The notes: generated by a model not told the origin, from the letters alone. 37,396 nt of DNA from Kitasatospora aureofaciens (GCF_019192735.1 NZ_JAHTKP010000067.1:1-37396); one strand, 5' to 3'. Shown: positions 23,929 through 32,288, counted from the stretch's first letter. A program made the numbers and translations.

Positions 23929-25569
23929 TCAGCTGCTGCCGAAGCCCACGACGTGGCCGTCCCTGGTCCCGACGAAGACCCGGCCGCCGTCCGTCGCGGG
24001 CACCACGAACTTGGCCGCCGTGCCGATCGGGAAGGAGCGGCGCAGGTGCATGACGCCGTTGACGGGCACCGCGTCGTAGACCCGCAGCTCGCCGCCGACG
24101 CCGCCCGCGCCGGAGCCGGACCAGACCGCCCAGACCAGCGCGGAGGAGGGGCCCGTCCCGTTGGAGGTGACCACGGGGGAGCCGGAGCCGTAGCCGAAGC
24201 CCTCGTTGCTGGTCGCGACGCTGGTCAGGACCGGGACGCCGCTGCCGTTCACGCCGTACTTGAGCGCGCGCAGCGGGGAGCGGCCGTTGCCGGTGTCGGT
24301 GGCGACGGTGTAGACGTAGCCGCCGCCACCGCCGAAGACGGCCGGGTGGCCCCAGACGCCCTCGAAGGGGCCGGCCATGCTGACGGGGTTGTCGGTGCCG
24401 TTCGGGCCCTGGCCCATGCCGCCGAGGTTGTCCCGGTCCAGCAGGAAGACCCGGCCGTCCTTGCCGACCTGGACCAGCAGGTGCGGGTGCGCGGCGGTCC
24501 CGAAGCCGGACGGCAGGGCCATCGGCCCGCCGGAGCCGAGGTCGGTGTCGTTGGTGTCCAGGGTCCGGTTGTTGGCGGGGCTGAAGAAGTCCCGGGCGCT
24601 GAGGCTGCCGTCGGTGTTCACCCCGAGGCGGATCACCGACTCGCCGAGGTGTGCGGGGGGCCGGTTGCCGGGGCCCCGGCTCGGCGAGGCGCCCGTGCCG
24701 GCGCCGTTGCCGGTGGCGACGAAGATCCGGCCCGCTCCGTCCGAGACCAGCCCGCCGCCGCTCTGCCAGATGCCGCCCTCCATGGTGTCGGAGCCGGCCT
24801 CTGTGGACCACAGGGTGACCTTGCGGGTGCCGATGTTGACGCCGGCGACCTGGCCGACGTACGGCTCGGTGTCGCAGTAGGAGGCGAAGGCCGCGTACAC
24901 GGAGCCGTTCATCAGCAGCAGGCCGGGGCGCCCGTTGGCGGTCATGGGGTTGAACGGGTGGCCGGGGCTGTTGGTCGGCGTGCCCTGGATGGTCACCGGC
25001 CAGCCCGTGCGCTCGGCGCCGGTGGAGGCGCTGAGCGCGTGCAGGTACCAGTGGGGGTGCTGGGCGTCCGGGCCGTCGTTGACCTTGGCGAGGGTGTAGA
25101 CGGTGTTGGACGCGGGGTCGTACACCGGCGTGGCGGTGATCCCGGTGTACGCGGCGGGGTCGTTGCAGTGGACGGTGGAGGTGGGCCAGGCGCGGCCGAG
25201 TTGGCGGGTCCAGTTGGTCTTCCCGGTGGCGGGGTCGATGCCGTGGACATAGTTGTTCTCGGTCGCGGCGATCACGTTGGAGCCGGTGACCAGCGGCTGG
25301 GCCAGCACCGCGCCGTTCACCGGGGTGGACCAGCGCTGCCCGAAAGCGGAGGAGGAGACCTGGGCGGGGGAGAGGTTCGGCTCGCTCGCGTCCCACCCGG
25401 TGCGCTTGTTGTTGTTCGAGACGGTCGGGTCGACGGCCTGCGCCGGGGTCGCGAAACCGAACAGCAGCAGGCCCGCCGCCAGCGCGGCCCCCGGCTTCAG
25501 CCGCAGCAGCGCCCGTGCCCTCCTCTCCCGCCTGCGTTGCCGGTGGGTGGGTGAACTGAGTCGCGTCAT
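23929..25569 (-). CDS. Secreted PQQ-type beta-propeller repeat protein
   Basis: This 546-aa protein has a basic N-region (RQRRRERRARALLR), a hydrophobic core ALAAGLLLFGFATPAQA and a likely cleavage after AQA (residue ~45), so it is exported. The mature part carries propeller blades with PQQ/BamB-like strands: NVIAATENNYVHGIDPATGK-T-W, GSVYAAFASYCDTEP, GRIFVATGNGAGTG, DGRVFLLDRDNLGG, GGYVYTVATDTGNG and GGRVFVGTRDGHVVGF at the end. No haem CxxCH and no membrane anchor are seen. Catalytic Asp/Glu assignment is not possible by eye, so PQQ-dependent dehydrogenase activity is only a possibility. Its position convergent to a complete pqq operon makes it the obvious candidate for a PQQ-using protein. 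Confidence 0.82.
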   Translation of the reverse strand: MTRLSSPTHRQRRRERRARALLRLKPGAALAAGLLLFGFATPAQAVDPTVSNNNKRTGWDASEPNLSPAQVSSSAFGQRWSTPVNGAVLAQPLVTGSNVIAATENNYVHGIDPATGKTNWTRQLGRAWPTSTVHCNDPAAYTGITATPVYDPASNTVYTLAKVNDGPDAQHPHWYLHALSASTGAERTGWPVTIQGTPTNSPGHPFNPMTANGRPGLLLMNGSVYAAFASYCDTEPYVGQVAGVNIGTRKVTLWSTEAGSDTMEGGIWQSGGGLVSDGAGRIFVATGNGAGTGASPSRGPGNRPPAHLGESVIRLGVNTDGSLSARDFFSPANNRTLDTNDTDLGSGGPMALPSGFGTAAHPHLLVQVGKDGRVFLLDRDNLGGMGQGPNGTDNPVSMAGPFEGVWGHPAVFGGGGGYVYTVATDTGNGRSPLRALKYGVNGSGVPVLTSVATSNEGFGYGSGSPVVTSNGTGPSSALVWAVWSGSGAGGVGGELRVYDAVPVNGVMHLRRSFPIGTAAKFVVPATDGGRVFVGTRDGHVVGFGSS

Positions 25570-25770
25570 GTGATCCGCCCTGGTCTCCGGAGTGTCGTGG
25601 ACGTCGAGGTCCGGCCGAGGGCCAATCGTGATGACTTCCGGTCGGTTCGGCGCGCATCTGCGGGACGACGCGGCGGCGGCTTCATACGAGGAGAGCAGTG
25701 GAGGGGCGGTGGAGGGTGCGGCGGCGGGACGCGCTCGTGGCCGGCCCGCCGCCGCGCCGTCGGGCCGGCG

Positions 25771-26816
25771 TCAGCGGGCGGCGTGCGCGGCCTCCAGCCA
25801 GTTGAGGAACTCGCAGGCGAAGTGCCACTGGTGGCCGGTGAAGACGTGCTCGGGGGCGTGTGCGGGGAACCGGATCGTCAGGCGGATGCGCAGGCCGTCC
25901 GGACCGTCGCCGAACTCGTGCGTGACGCGCGCGATCTCGGTGCCGTCGGCGAGCCGGCCGGTGCCGCCGATCCTGACGGGGTACGCCTCGTCGCCGCCGC
26001 CGACCGCCCGGCCGTCAGCGGCCCGGGGCCGGCCGAGCGGGTGCGGCCGAGCAGGGCCGCCACCGGCTCGTCCGGGTCCGCCCCCGGGGCGGGCGTGTCC
26101 TCCGGCAGGTAGGGCAGCGGGGTGAGCGCCGGGTAGAGCAGCAGCAGCGATCCGTCCGGCATCGGGCCGCACAGCGGCTCCCCGGTCCACTGCGCGGAGG
26201 GCAGCAGCAGGACGCCGCCGCCCTCCGGGCGGTACTCCGCCTCCCGGGCGACCGGGATCTCCAGCGTGCTCTCGCGCCACCGGCTGCCCGGGTGGAGGCC
26301 CGCCAGCATCCCGCGCAGCCCCTGCTCGCGCTGCACCTGCCAGCGCCAGGCGAGATCGGTGTCGAAGCCGGTGCGCAGCCGGGGCCAGTCCGTGTCGATC
26401 AGCGCCGCGTGGCAGGTGCGCAGGCTGTTCTACAAGTACTGCCACGCTTGCCGGTCCTCGTCCGCCAGGGCCCGCATCAGCGGGGTGACGGGCAGTCCGT
26501 TGCGGTGGATGCGGGCGAGTTCGCTGCGCACGAGCGTGTTGGTGGAGGAGCGTACGGCCTCCAGGCCGTGCTCCAGGTCGGCGGTGAGCGGGTCGAGGAA
26601 GAACGGGCCCGCGCCGGTCGGCGGGACCAGCTCGCTCAGCGGTGCGGCGGCCCGCGCGGCCGGGGTGCCGAGCAGGCGGTGTCGGCGGGCGAACGCCCGG
26701 TCCACGTCGGGCCGTTGGAGCATCGCGACGGCCAGTTCGAGCTCCATCAGCGGCGCCGGCCCGTCCGCGAACCGGGTGCCGAGCAGGTCCTCGGCCGTGA
26801 AGTGGATGCGGATCAC
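25771..26816 (-). pseudogene. Broken DUF5937/ArsR-type regulator joined to an unrelated gene end
   Basis: From GTG 26816 the minus strand reads VIRIHFTAEDLLGTRFADGP, LELAVAMLQRPDVDRAF and SSTNTLVRSELARIHRNGLP, the effector domain typical of Streptomyces ArsR-like proteins with DUF5937. TAG at 26430-26432 interrupts it (WQYL*NSLRTCHAAL). It then continues in the same frame to DPDEPVAALLGRTR near 26043, the point where the winged-helix domain should follow. Instead another frame gives DEAYPVRIGGTGRLADGTEI, GLRIRLTIRFPAHAPEHVFT and HQWHFACEFLNWLE to the stop at 25771, which belongs to some other protein. The DNA-binding part is gone. Confidence 0.65.
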
Positions 26817-27155
26817 CCCGTGCAGCCCCTCCCCGCGGCGCCCGGGCTTTCGGCTGAGGCCGAAAGCGTCGCGCCGGTGCCGCCCCGGCCCGACGATAAC
26901 CGGTGCACGGCCGCGGGGGCAGTGGGCCCGCTCGTGGCCGCCTCGCCAACTCGTACGGTTCGCCGAGCCGTTGCGGCGCAGATCGCGTGGCACGAACAAG
27001 CCCTACCTGACCGCGTCCCGACACGGGAACAACGGCGGAATGTCGGTCAGTTGATGCTCCTCGGCGGACTGGATCCCTGCACCCGAACCTGGTTGTCGTT
27101 CCCCGGGTGCACACTGGAAGCTCCCACTCGTGGTTGATGGCAGAGATGAGACGCC
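26817..27155. other. Gene-free stretch before the CoiA-like gene
   Basis: No RNA gene or supported reading frame is seen. The ATG at 27156 is preceded by a weak purine stretch GAGATGAGA. A small inverted GGCTGAGGCCGAAAGC motif near 26850 may be the old upstream region of the broken regulator. Confidence 0.35.
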
Positions 27156-28340
27156 ATGAACGATTACGACGGTGAACTCCCCAAACGAAACCCGGTCTTG
27201 AGCACCACTCTCAAGCGCCTGCTCGACCTCGACCGAGAAGACCTCGGCGTCCCCGAGATACCCCGACTCTGGGAGAAGCTCTACGCCGACAAACGGCCAG
27301 TCCCTGAGCGCGGCCTGCTCTGTCCCACCTGCCTCGACGCCCGCCCCAGCCAGCCGGAATGGATGTACCTGTCCCTCCGCCAGGGCCGCCGCATCGCCTC
27401 CCACTACAACCCGAACCGCCGCGCACACGACGAGCCGGAAAGCGACGAGCACAAGGCGTACAAGGAGCGATACGCCCGGGCCGCGGAAAGCGACGGCCAC
27501 GGCGTCGAGATCGAAGCCCGCGCAGCCGATGGTCGGCGCCGCACCGACGTTCTCGTCACCGGCGCTGACGGCCGACTATTCGGCTTCGAACCCCAACTGT
27601 CCTACATCACCCCCCAGGCTGTTCGTCACCGAGACAGGATCGCCAAGGAAGACGGCATCACAGCCGTGTGGCACACCGTCGACCCCAAAGCCCCCCTCAT
27701 CGACCAGGTCCACTGGGCGCGCACCGACAACCTTCCGGCCAGAGCCATCCGCGAGGACCGCGACCTGCTCGTCCGAGGCGGCGTACGCACTCTCAATCTG
27801 AAGAAGTGCGACCACACCAATCCGCTTCCGTGCCCGGTCAAGAAGATCGGCCGCTGCTACCAATGGCACCCGACCTGGGACATCCAGGTACCGCAGATCG
27901 ACGACATGGTCCGCCGCATCGCCGGCGGCGTCTACGTCCCGATCACCCTCAAGACCACAGCCGGCGGCCTGCTCCGCTTCTGGGCACCGGAGAAGGACCG
28001 GAAGGTCTTCGTCTCGAACGGCGGGGCACTGGTCGACACGGAGACGAAGCTGGCGGTCCCGCGCCAGCGCAAGTCTTCGGCGGGTCTGCGCGACGTGGAG
28101 TGCATCCGGGTGCGGGAAGACCGGCGCGGGCCCGACTTCGAACCCATGCCGCCGAAGGACACCGGCGTGGCGTACTGCGCAGCCGTAACCGTGAGCGTGC
28201 CGGTTTCGGCGGCACCGGTGATCAGACCGGTGCGGGCCGGCTACTGCTCCGCAGGCAGGACCCCATGCGGCGTGCCGGGTGCGCGCCTGTACCCCGGCGG
28301 CTGGTTCTGCGACTCCCACCGACCGGGGATTCGATACTGA
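27156..28340 (+). CDS. CoiA-like putative nuclease with terminal zinc motif
   Basis: This 394-aa protein has a two-Cys motif at C56-x2-C59 (GLLCPTCLD), followed by ESDEHKAYKERY and GHGVEIEARAADGRRRTDVL. D131 (RRTDVLV), E145 and Q147 (FGFEPQLSY) and the following helix ITPQAVRHRDRIAKEDG, then AVWH, reproduce the CoiA order: S-x-EH helix, D, E-x-Q, R-x-x-x-Y/I, W. CoiA proteins have a PD-(D/E)XK-like nuclease core and are linked to competence and DNA uptake. In Streptomyces such genes sit on accessory elements. The C-terminal YCSAGRTPCGVPGARLYPGG and WFCDSHRP form a Cys/His zinc-binding tail. It is alone on its strand and ends at a small hairpin. Nuclease activity is inferred. Confidence 0.6.
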   Translation: MNDYDGELPKRNPVLSTTLKRLLDLDREDLGVPEIPRLWEKLYADKRPVPERGLLCPTCLDARPSQPEWMYLSLRQGRRIASHYNPNRRAHDEPESDEHKAYKERYARAAESDGHGVEIEARAADGRRRTDVLVTGADGRLFGFEPQLSYITPQAVRHRDRIAKEDGITAVWHTVDPKAPLIDQVHWARTDNLPARAIREDRDLLVRGGVRTLNLKKCDHTNPLPCPVKKIGRCYQWHPTWDIQVPQIDDMVRRIAGGVYVPITLKTTAGGLLRFWAPEKDRKVFVSNGGALVDTETKLAVPRQRKSSAGLRDVECIRVREDRRGPDFEPMPPKDTGVAYCAAVTVSVPVSAAPVIRPVRAGYCSAGRTPCGVPGARLYPGGWFCDSHRPGIRY

Positions 28341-28360
28341 CCCGCAGCGACCATGCGGGT
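28340..28360 (+). terminator. Short hairpin after the CoiA-like gene
   Basis: ACCCGC (28340-28345) and GCGGGT (28355-28360) pair around a 9-nt loop immediately after the stop codon. The stem is short, so a terminator role is tentative. Confidence 0.35.
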
Positions 28361-28389
28361 TGTCACTGGGGTCCGCTTGGATGGTCGGC

Positions 28390-29049
28390 ATGACCGTCAA
28401 CGATGTCGCCCGTTCTTTGCCCGATCCCGATACCTTGCGGGACCACTGCCGGGCTTTGGCGATGCTGGATGCGATCCTCAGTCCCGATTGGTCTGCGCGC
28501 TACTACTCCTTCGACGCGCGGTGGTCGCTGACGGAGGAGTTGGCGTCGATGCGCAACGGTTCGGGGGATGAGTACTCGATCGTCTTCGCTCCGGCTGGTG
28601 TGTACGTCCGGGGCTTCGACCACGAGTCGCCGATGAGCCCCTACACCGAGGACGGAGTGTGGCCGGGCGTGGTGGACTCTGTTCCCGAGGAGTTCCGGTC
28701 GTGCGTCGAGGAGCCCGCGTTCAACGACGACGGCGTTCCGACGGTGACGGTCTGCCTGTGGCGTAGGACGACTGATGAGAGTTGGCAGACGGGGGAGATC
28801 GAGTTCCCGGAGGGCCATGTCGACCCAGACGGGGCCGGCTGGTTGTTCCGGCTCCTCGCCGACCGATCTCCGGAGGCGTACGCTCGCTTCGCCGTCGACT
28901 ACTACGAGGTACCTGTGGACCTGGATATCGTCCGGCATATCTGTGCTCTGCGGCCGCTCACCGATGACGTGGTCCGTGCCCTCAACGCCGAGCTGATCCT
29001 CGCGGACCTTGCTGAGGACATCGCCGAGATCGGCTACCCCACAGCGTAG
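28390..29049 (+). CDS. Unrecognised 219-aa acidic protein
   Basis: Start ATG 28390 is chosen over ATG 28381 because TTGGAT lies exactly 7 nt upstream, like the leaderless starts elsewhere in this window; MTVNDVARSLPDPDTLRDHC follows. It is strongly acidic with scattered Trp (ALAMLDAILSPDWSARYYSF, GIEFPEGHVDPDGAGWLF-like stretches, LAEDIAEIGYPTA at the end). No transmembrane segment, metal site or known catalytic motif is seen. It looks like the small acidic soluble proteins (SMI1/immunity-like or DUF) that populate Streptomyces islands. It lies 42 nt before the degenerate att copy. Function unknown. Confidence 0.65.
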   Translation: MTVNDVARSLPDPDTLRDHCRALAMLDAILSPDWSARYYSFDARWSLTEELASMRNGSGDEYSIVFAPAGVYVRGFDHESPMSPYTEDGVWPGVVDSVPEEFRSCVEEPAFNDDGVPTVTVCLWRRTTDESWQTGEIEFPEGHVDPDGAGWLFRLLADRSPEAYARFAVDYYEVPVDLDIVRHICALRPLTDDVVRALNAELILADLAEDIAEIGYPTA

Positions 29050-29091
29050 GGAAATTGGCCGGATGAGTAATCCGCCGCGAAGTGGCGCGCG

Positions 29092-29134
29092 CTGGGAGTC
29101 AAGGGGTTGCAGGTTCAAATCTTGTCGTCTCGAC
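29092..29134 (+). repeat. Degenerate tRNA-Pro(GGG) 3' core, copy 3
   Basis: This 43-bp segment differs from the other three cores at four positions, all transitions (one G to A, three C to T): CTGGGAGTC, GGGGTTGC, AATCTTG and GTCTCGAC. The left arm with CTCTCACG and GTCATG repeats is missing. The trailing TAGGCCGTTTCC-type hairpin is only vestigial. It appears to be an old, decayed attachment site. The rest of the gap 29135-29280 shows nothing else. Confidence 0.7.
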
Positions 29135-29280
29135 TTGCACAGCCACAGAGCGTAGGCCGTTTCCGCTGGTGGCGATTCCAGGTACGCCGGTTCGGCACAG
29201 CCGTGGCACGGGCGAAGCGGGGCTCACCCGTTCGTGGACCCGATGCCCAGCGATCGGCCGGGCAGGATTGGATGATGGGC

Positions 29281-30204
29281 ATGGCCGTGAGCATCGCTAC
29301 CGACACCGTCCGAGCTGCTGCGTCTGCGAAGGCGTACAGCGGCGGCGAGAAGCTGTTGACCGCCGGCGCTGTACGCAACTTGGAGCCCGGCTTCGGCGGA
29401 GCCAACGCCGATGTCGTCGACGGCACCCAGACCTGGCAGGTCTGGGTCGGCGCCGTGGGTCGCGCCCTGACGGGTGAGTGCGACTGCCCCGACAGCCGTC
29501 CTACCGTGCTGTGCCCACATACCATCGCGGCGGCCCTGGCTGCCGTACGCGCAGGGTTCACCTGGAACGCGTTGCCCGAGTCCCGCCCTGACGCGCGGAC
29601 CGTGGATCCCGCGGAGCGGCGCTTCCGTACGCTTGCCAGGACTCTCGACGCGGAAGAGCTCGTCGCTCTGATCGCCCGTCATGCCCTGCGTGACCGCATG
29701 CTCGCCGTCGATCTCGAGGTGGTCACCGGCCGCCTCGGTGCGCCGCGCGTCGAGGATCTGGAGCCGCTGCGTGCGCTGGTCGACGAGGCGCGGGCGATCC
29801 CGGACGGTCGCTACGAGTACGACCTCCACGATGTCGCCACCGCAGGCCGCGCCGTGGTGACCGAACTCCAGGCGCTGGCGCTGCGCCCGCCGTCGGTGGA
29901 GCTGCTGGACGCGGTCGAGTACACCGCGGAGCGCTGGGACTACCTCGCCGGGGTGCTGAGCCAGGACTGGCGCACCTACGACAAGGAATCGCGCGAGATC
30001 GGCTCGGCCATCGCCGCCGTGCACGTCGGCCTGTGCGAGCGACTTCGGATCGACCCAGCGGAGCTCGCCGAGCGCCTCGCGAGGCTGGCCACCGTCTGCG
30101 AAACGGATTCGTGCCTGTACCCGACCGGTCAGTACCGGCACCTACTCGGCCGCGACGGTCTGGAGGCGTTCGAGCGGAGGTGGAAGGAACTGCGCGGCTG
30201 GTAG
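29281..30204 (+). CDS. SWIM zinc-finger protein
   Basis: This 307-aa protein starts at ATG 29281; TTGGAT lies 7 nt upstream in the same arrangement as the gene at 28390, and ATG 29272/29275 are alternatives. Residues 67-80, CDCPDSRPTVLCPH (C67, C69, C78, H80), form the C-x-C-xn-C-x-H SWIM motif, a zinc-binding fold for DNA or protein contact found in bacterial chromatin-associated proteins and transposase-like proteins. The rest is helical: MLAVDLEVVTGRLG, VVTELQALALRPPSVELLDA, LAERLARLATVC. The convergent gene 24 nt away carries the sort of helical region usually found at the C terminus of longer SWIM proteins, so the two may be partners. Cytoplasmic. Confidence 0.85.
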   Translation: MAVSIATDTVRAAASAKAYSGGEKLLTAGAVRNLEPGFGGANADVVDGTQTWQVWVGAVGRALTGECDCPDSRPTVLCPHTIAAALAAVRAGFTWNALPESRPDARTVDPAERRFRTLARTLDAEELVALIARHALRDRMLAVDLEVVTGRLGAPRVEDLEPLRALVDEARAIPDGRYEYDLHDVATAGRAVVTELQALALRPPSVELLDAVEYTAERWDYLAGVLSQDWRTYDKESREIGSAIAAVHVGLCERLRIDPAELAERLARLATVCETDSCLYPTGQYRHLLGRDGLEAFERRWKELRGW

Positions 30205-30220
30205 CCGGACTCGCCCGGCT
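30203..30220. terminator. Small hairpin between convergent SWIM and helical-repeat genes
   Basis: AGCCGG (30203-30208) and CCGGCT (30215-30220) pair around a 6-nt loop at the junction of the two stops. A longer alternative pairing uses AGCCGGAC (30203-30210) with GTCCGGCT (30239-30246). Either could end transcripts from both sides. Confidence 0.4.
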
Positions 30221-30227
30221 ACCGACG

Positions 30228-31478
30228 TCAGGGGGCCAGTCCGGCTTTGTCGAGCTTGGCGATGAAAGTGGTCTTGCGCTTGTGCTCGGTGCGGAGTTCG
30301 GTGAGGTAGCGGATGAAGCCCTCGGCGTCGCCTGCTGCAGTGTGTGCGGAGCGCAGGCGGCGGAGCAGTCTGACGGCGCGGTCGTAGCGGTACTGGCCGG
30401 TGTCGGCGAGCTGGGCCTGGACCAGGAAGCGGTAGGGGCCGAGCACCTCGGCGGGGTGTGCCGCTTCGCGCCGTTCGACGAGGGAGTGGAGCAGGTGGGC
30501 CCCGACATCGCCGGGGTGTGCGGCGGCGGTGGACCATGCCTCCTCGTCCAGGCCCACGCTGTCCAGAGCCTGGACGAGTTCACGCAGCCGGAGCGGGTTC
30601 TCGGTGGCCCGGGCGCGCAGTGCCTCCAAGACTGCTGCGAGCGGCGTGGTGTCACCGACGCGGTCGCACGTGGCAGCCAGGGCACGGAAGGTGGCGGCGA
30701 CGGGGTGACGGTTGAACTCGGTGACGCGCACCTCGAGCGCGGCGGCAACCTGGCCCTCATCGATGAGGAGGTCGACGAGCAGGTCGCGGAGCCTGTCGCT
30801 GTAGGGGTTGCCGGGGTGGTGGGCCAGTCCGCGCCCGGCCCAGTCGATGGCCTCGCTCGGGCGGTCGGCGTCGAGCAGGGCGCGTGCGATCTTGCGGTAC
30901 TGCTCCGGGCTCTTCAGGTCCTCGGCGAGGACCGCGATGTAGTGGTCGACGTTGCCGGTGAGCTCGGCGAGCTGCTCGCGGAAGTCGCGGACGGCGAACT
31001 GGGCGCTCCACGAGTCCGGAGCGGCGGTGGCAGCACGCGCCTGGACCTGGGCGGTGATCTCGGCAATGCCCCGCTCGCCAAGGGCGGGCGCGAACGCTCG
31101 CAGGTGGATACGGGGCCAGCCGGGGCCGTCGAACTGCGCCGCGACCAGCCATGACGCGAGCGTCTTGGGGTTGGCGGGCGGGGCCTGCTCCAGCGCGCGG
31201 GCGTAGAGGTCGGTGAGTCCTTGGAGCGCGTCGCCGACGATGCCGGAGGAGTCGTCGAGGTACATCAGCGCGCGGGTGACCCGGTCCACGGCGGTACGCA
31301 GCGTCCGCACGACCGTGCCGGCCCGCCCGGCGTCGACCAGCGCGGTCGCCGTCTCCAGTACCTGGTGGGCGGTTGCCTGGTACTCGCCTCGCCCGTGGTA
31401 GGGATGGCGGCGCTTGTCCCACCGCAACCTGCCCACCAGCGCGGCGAGCTCGTCCGGGGAGACCGTGTTCGTGCCCAT
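30228..31478 (-). CDS. Helical-repeat protein resembling SWIM-protein C termini
   Basis: This 416-aa protein is started at ATG 31478 because TGGGAT stands 7 nt upstream; the open frame continues far upstream through the divergent gene. Motifs are SPDELAALVGRLRWDKRRHP, QVLETATALVDAGRAGTV, ALLDADRPSEAIDWAGRGLA (TPR-like) and ELRTEHKRKTTFIAKLDKAG at the end. The last phrase is what I recall from the C-terminal end of actinobacterial SWIM zinc-finger proteins, but no Cys motif is present. It is divergent from the UPF0158-like gene (112 nt between starts) and convergent with the SWIM gene. Probably a binding scaffold. Confidence 0.75.
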   Translation of the reverse strand: MGTNTVSPDELAALVGRLRWDKRRHPYHGRGEYQATAHQVLETATALVDAGRAGTVVRTLRTAVDRVTRALMYLDDSSGIVGDALQGLTDLYARALEQAPPANPKTLASWLVAAQFDGPGWPRIHLRAFAPALGERGIAEITAQVQARAATAAPDSWSAQFAVRDFREQLAELTGNVDHYIAVLAEDLKSPEQYRKIARALLDADRPSEAIDWAGRGLAHHPGNPYSDRLRDLLVDLLIDEGQVAAALEVRVTEFNRHPVAATFRALAATCDRVGDTTPLAAVLEALRARATENPLRLRELVQALDSVGLDEEAWSTAAAHPGDVGAHLLHSLVERREAAHPAEVLGPYRFLVQAQLADTGQYRYDRAVRLLRRLRSAHTAAGDAEGFIRYLTELRTEHKRKTTFIAKLDKAGLAP

Positions 31479-31576
31479 GCGCCCCATCCCACCACGTCGC
31501 GCATATCCGAGAGCAGATGGCGGATGCGCCCGTTCCCTGAACGCGGACCTGGCGTCCGCCGGAGCGAGTGCGCCGC

Positions 31577-31582
31577 TACCGT
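31577..31582 (+). promoter_or_regulatory. Leaderless -10 box TACCGT for the UPF0158-like gene
   Basis: TACCGT lies 7 nt before ATG 31590, the same box and spacing as before the WD40 gene at 4891. No Shine-Dalgarno sequence is seen. The divergent gene has TGGGAT 7 nt before its ATG 31478 on the other strand, so the 111-nt gap would hold two divergent leaderless promoters. Confidence 0.5.
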
Positions 31583-31589
31583 GCTCTCC

Positions 31590-32288
31590 ATGACGGGTAC
31601 GTGGAGCGAGGAAAGTCTGCGGCGGCTGCGCGCGGCGCGGCACGCAGGCGACGGGACGGCGCTGGTCGCGCTGCTGTCCGGGCAGCCGGTGGCCGAGGTT
31701 CTGCAGCAGGTCGGGGATGCCGTCGGCGACGCGGTGATCGCGGGGGTTCCGGGGGCTGCGGAACTGGCCCTCCAGTGCATTGCCCGGCTCGGTGAGCGCG
31801 ACTGGGAGGGTGATGCGGAGCTGGCTCGGCAGGCCGAGGCTGCCCTGGGGCGCGGCCCGGTGCCACAGCTCAGGCCACTGCCGGTGGATCTGGAGGAGTT
31901 GTCCGGGCTGCTGGAAGGCGACCCGGTCTTCGGCGGTGGCCGGATCGACCTGACCACCGGTGACTGCTGGCCCCAGCAGGCTGACCCCGGCGAGCAGTCG
32001 GAGGACGACGACGAGGACCCCGAGCGGTGGCTGCCGGTGTGGTGCGAGGGTTCCCGGGGCGGCTACCGGGACATGGAGCTGTTCATCGCGACGGTCGGCG
32101 ACGCCGATTTCGCGGATCGCCTGGAGATCGCGATCTCCGGCCGTGGCGCGTTCCGCCGCTTCAAGGACGTGCTGGCGCGCCGTGAGGAAGAGCTGCGCCG
32201 GTTCCACCTGTTCGCCGAGGAGCGGCAGCGCGGCCGGGCGCGGGCCTGGCTCGCCGGGAACGGCTACCGCCCGGTGGCCCGCCAGTGA
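31590..32288 (+). CDS. UPF0158-like protein
   Basis: This 232-aa protein has helical repeats in residues 1-100 (LRRLRAARHAGDGTALVALL, GAAELALQCIARLGERDW). The C-terminal half gives DLTTGDCWP, then a very acidic linker, MELFIATVGDADFADRLEIA, GRGAFRRFKDVLARREEELR and ARAWLAGNGY. FRRFKDVL followed by an A-x-x-WL helix is the signature of UPF0158. No catalytic residues are known for the family. It starts from a leaderless promoter and seems to stand alone, though the following broken genes may once have belonged to the same neighbourhood. Confidence 0.7.
   Translation: MTGTWSEESLRRLRAARHAGDGTALVALLSGQPVAEVLQQVGDAVGDAVIAGVPGAAELALQCIARLGERDWEGDAELARQAEAALGRGPVPQLRPLPVDLEELSGLLEGDPVFGGGRIDLTTGDCWPQQADPGEQSEDDDEDPERWLPVWCEGSRGGYRDMELFIATVGDADFADRLEIAISGRGAFRRFKDVLARREEELRRFHLFAEERQRGRARAWLAGNGYRPVARQ

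Noticed and set aside
23884..25554. 556-aa plus-strand open frame opposite the secreted propeller
   Set aside because: It starts within the terminator hairpin and has low-complexity Val/Gly/Ala composition; the minus strand has a signal peptide and propeller motifs.
23929..25569. Calling the propeller a PQQ-dependent alcohol or glucose dehydrogenase
   Set aside because: Only the propeller fold and secretion signal are visible; catalytic Asp, Ca2+ ligands and haem motif could not be confirmed, so a specific enzyme name is not justified.
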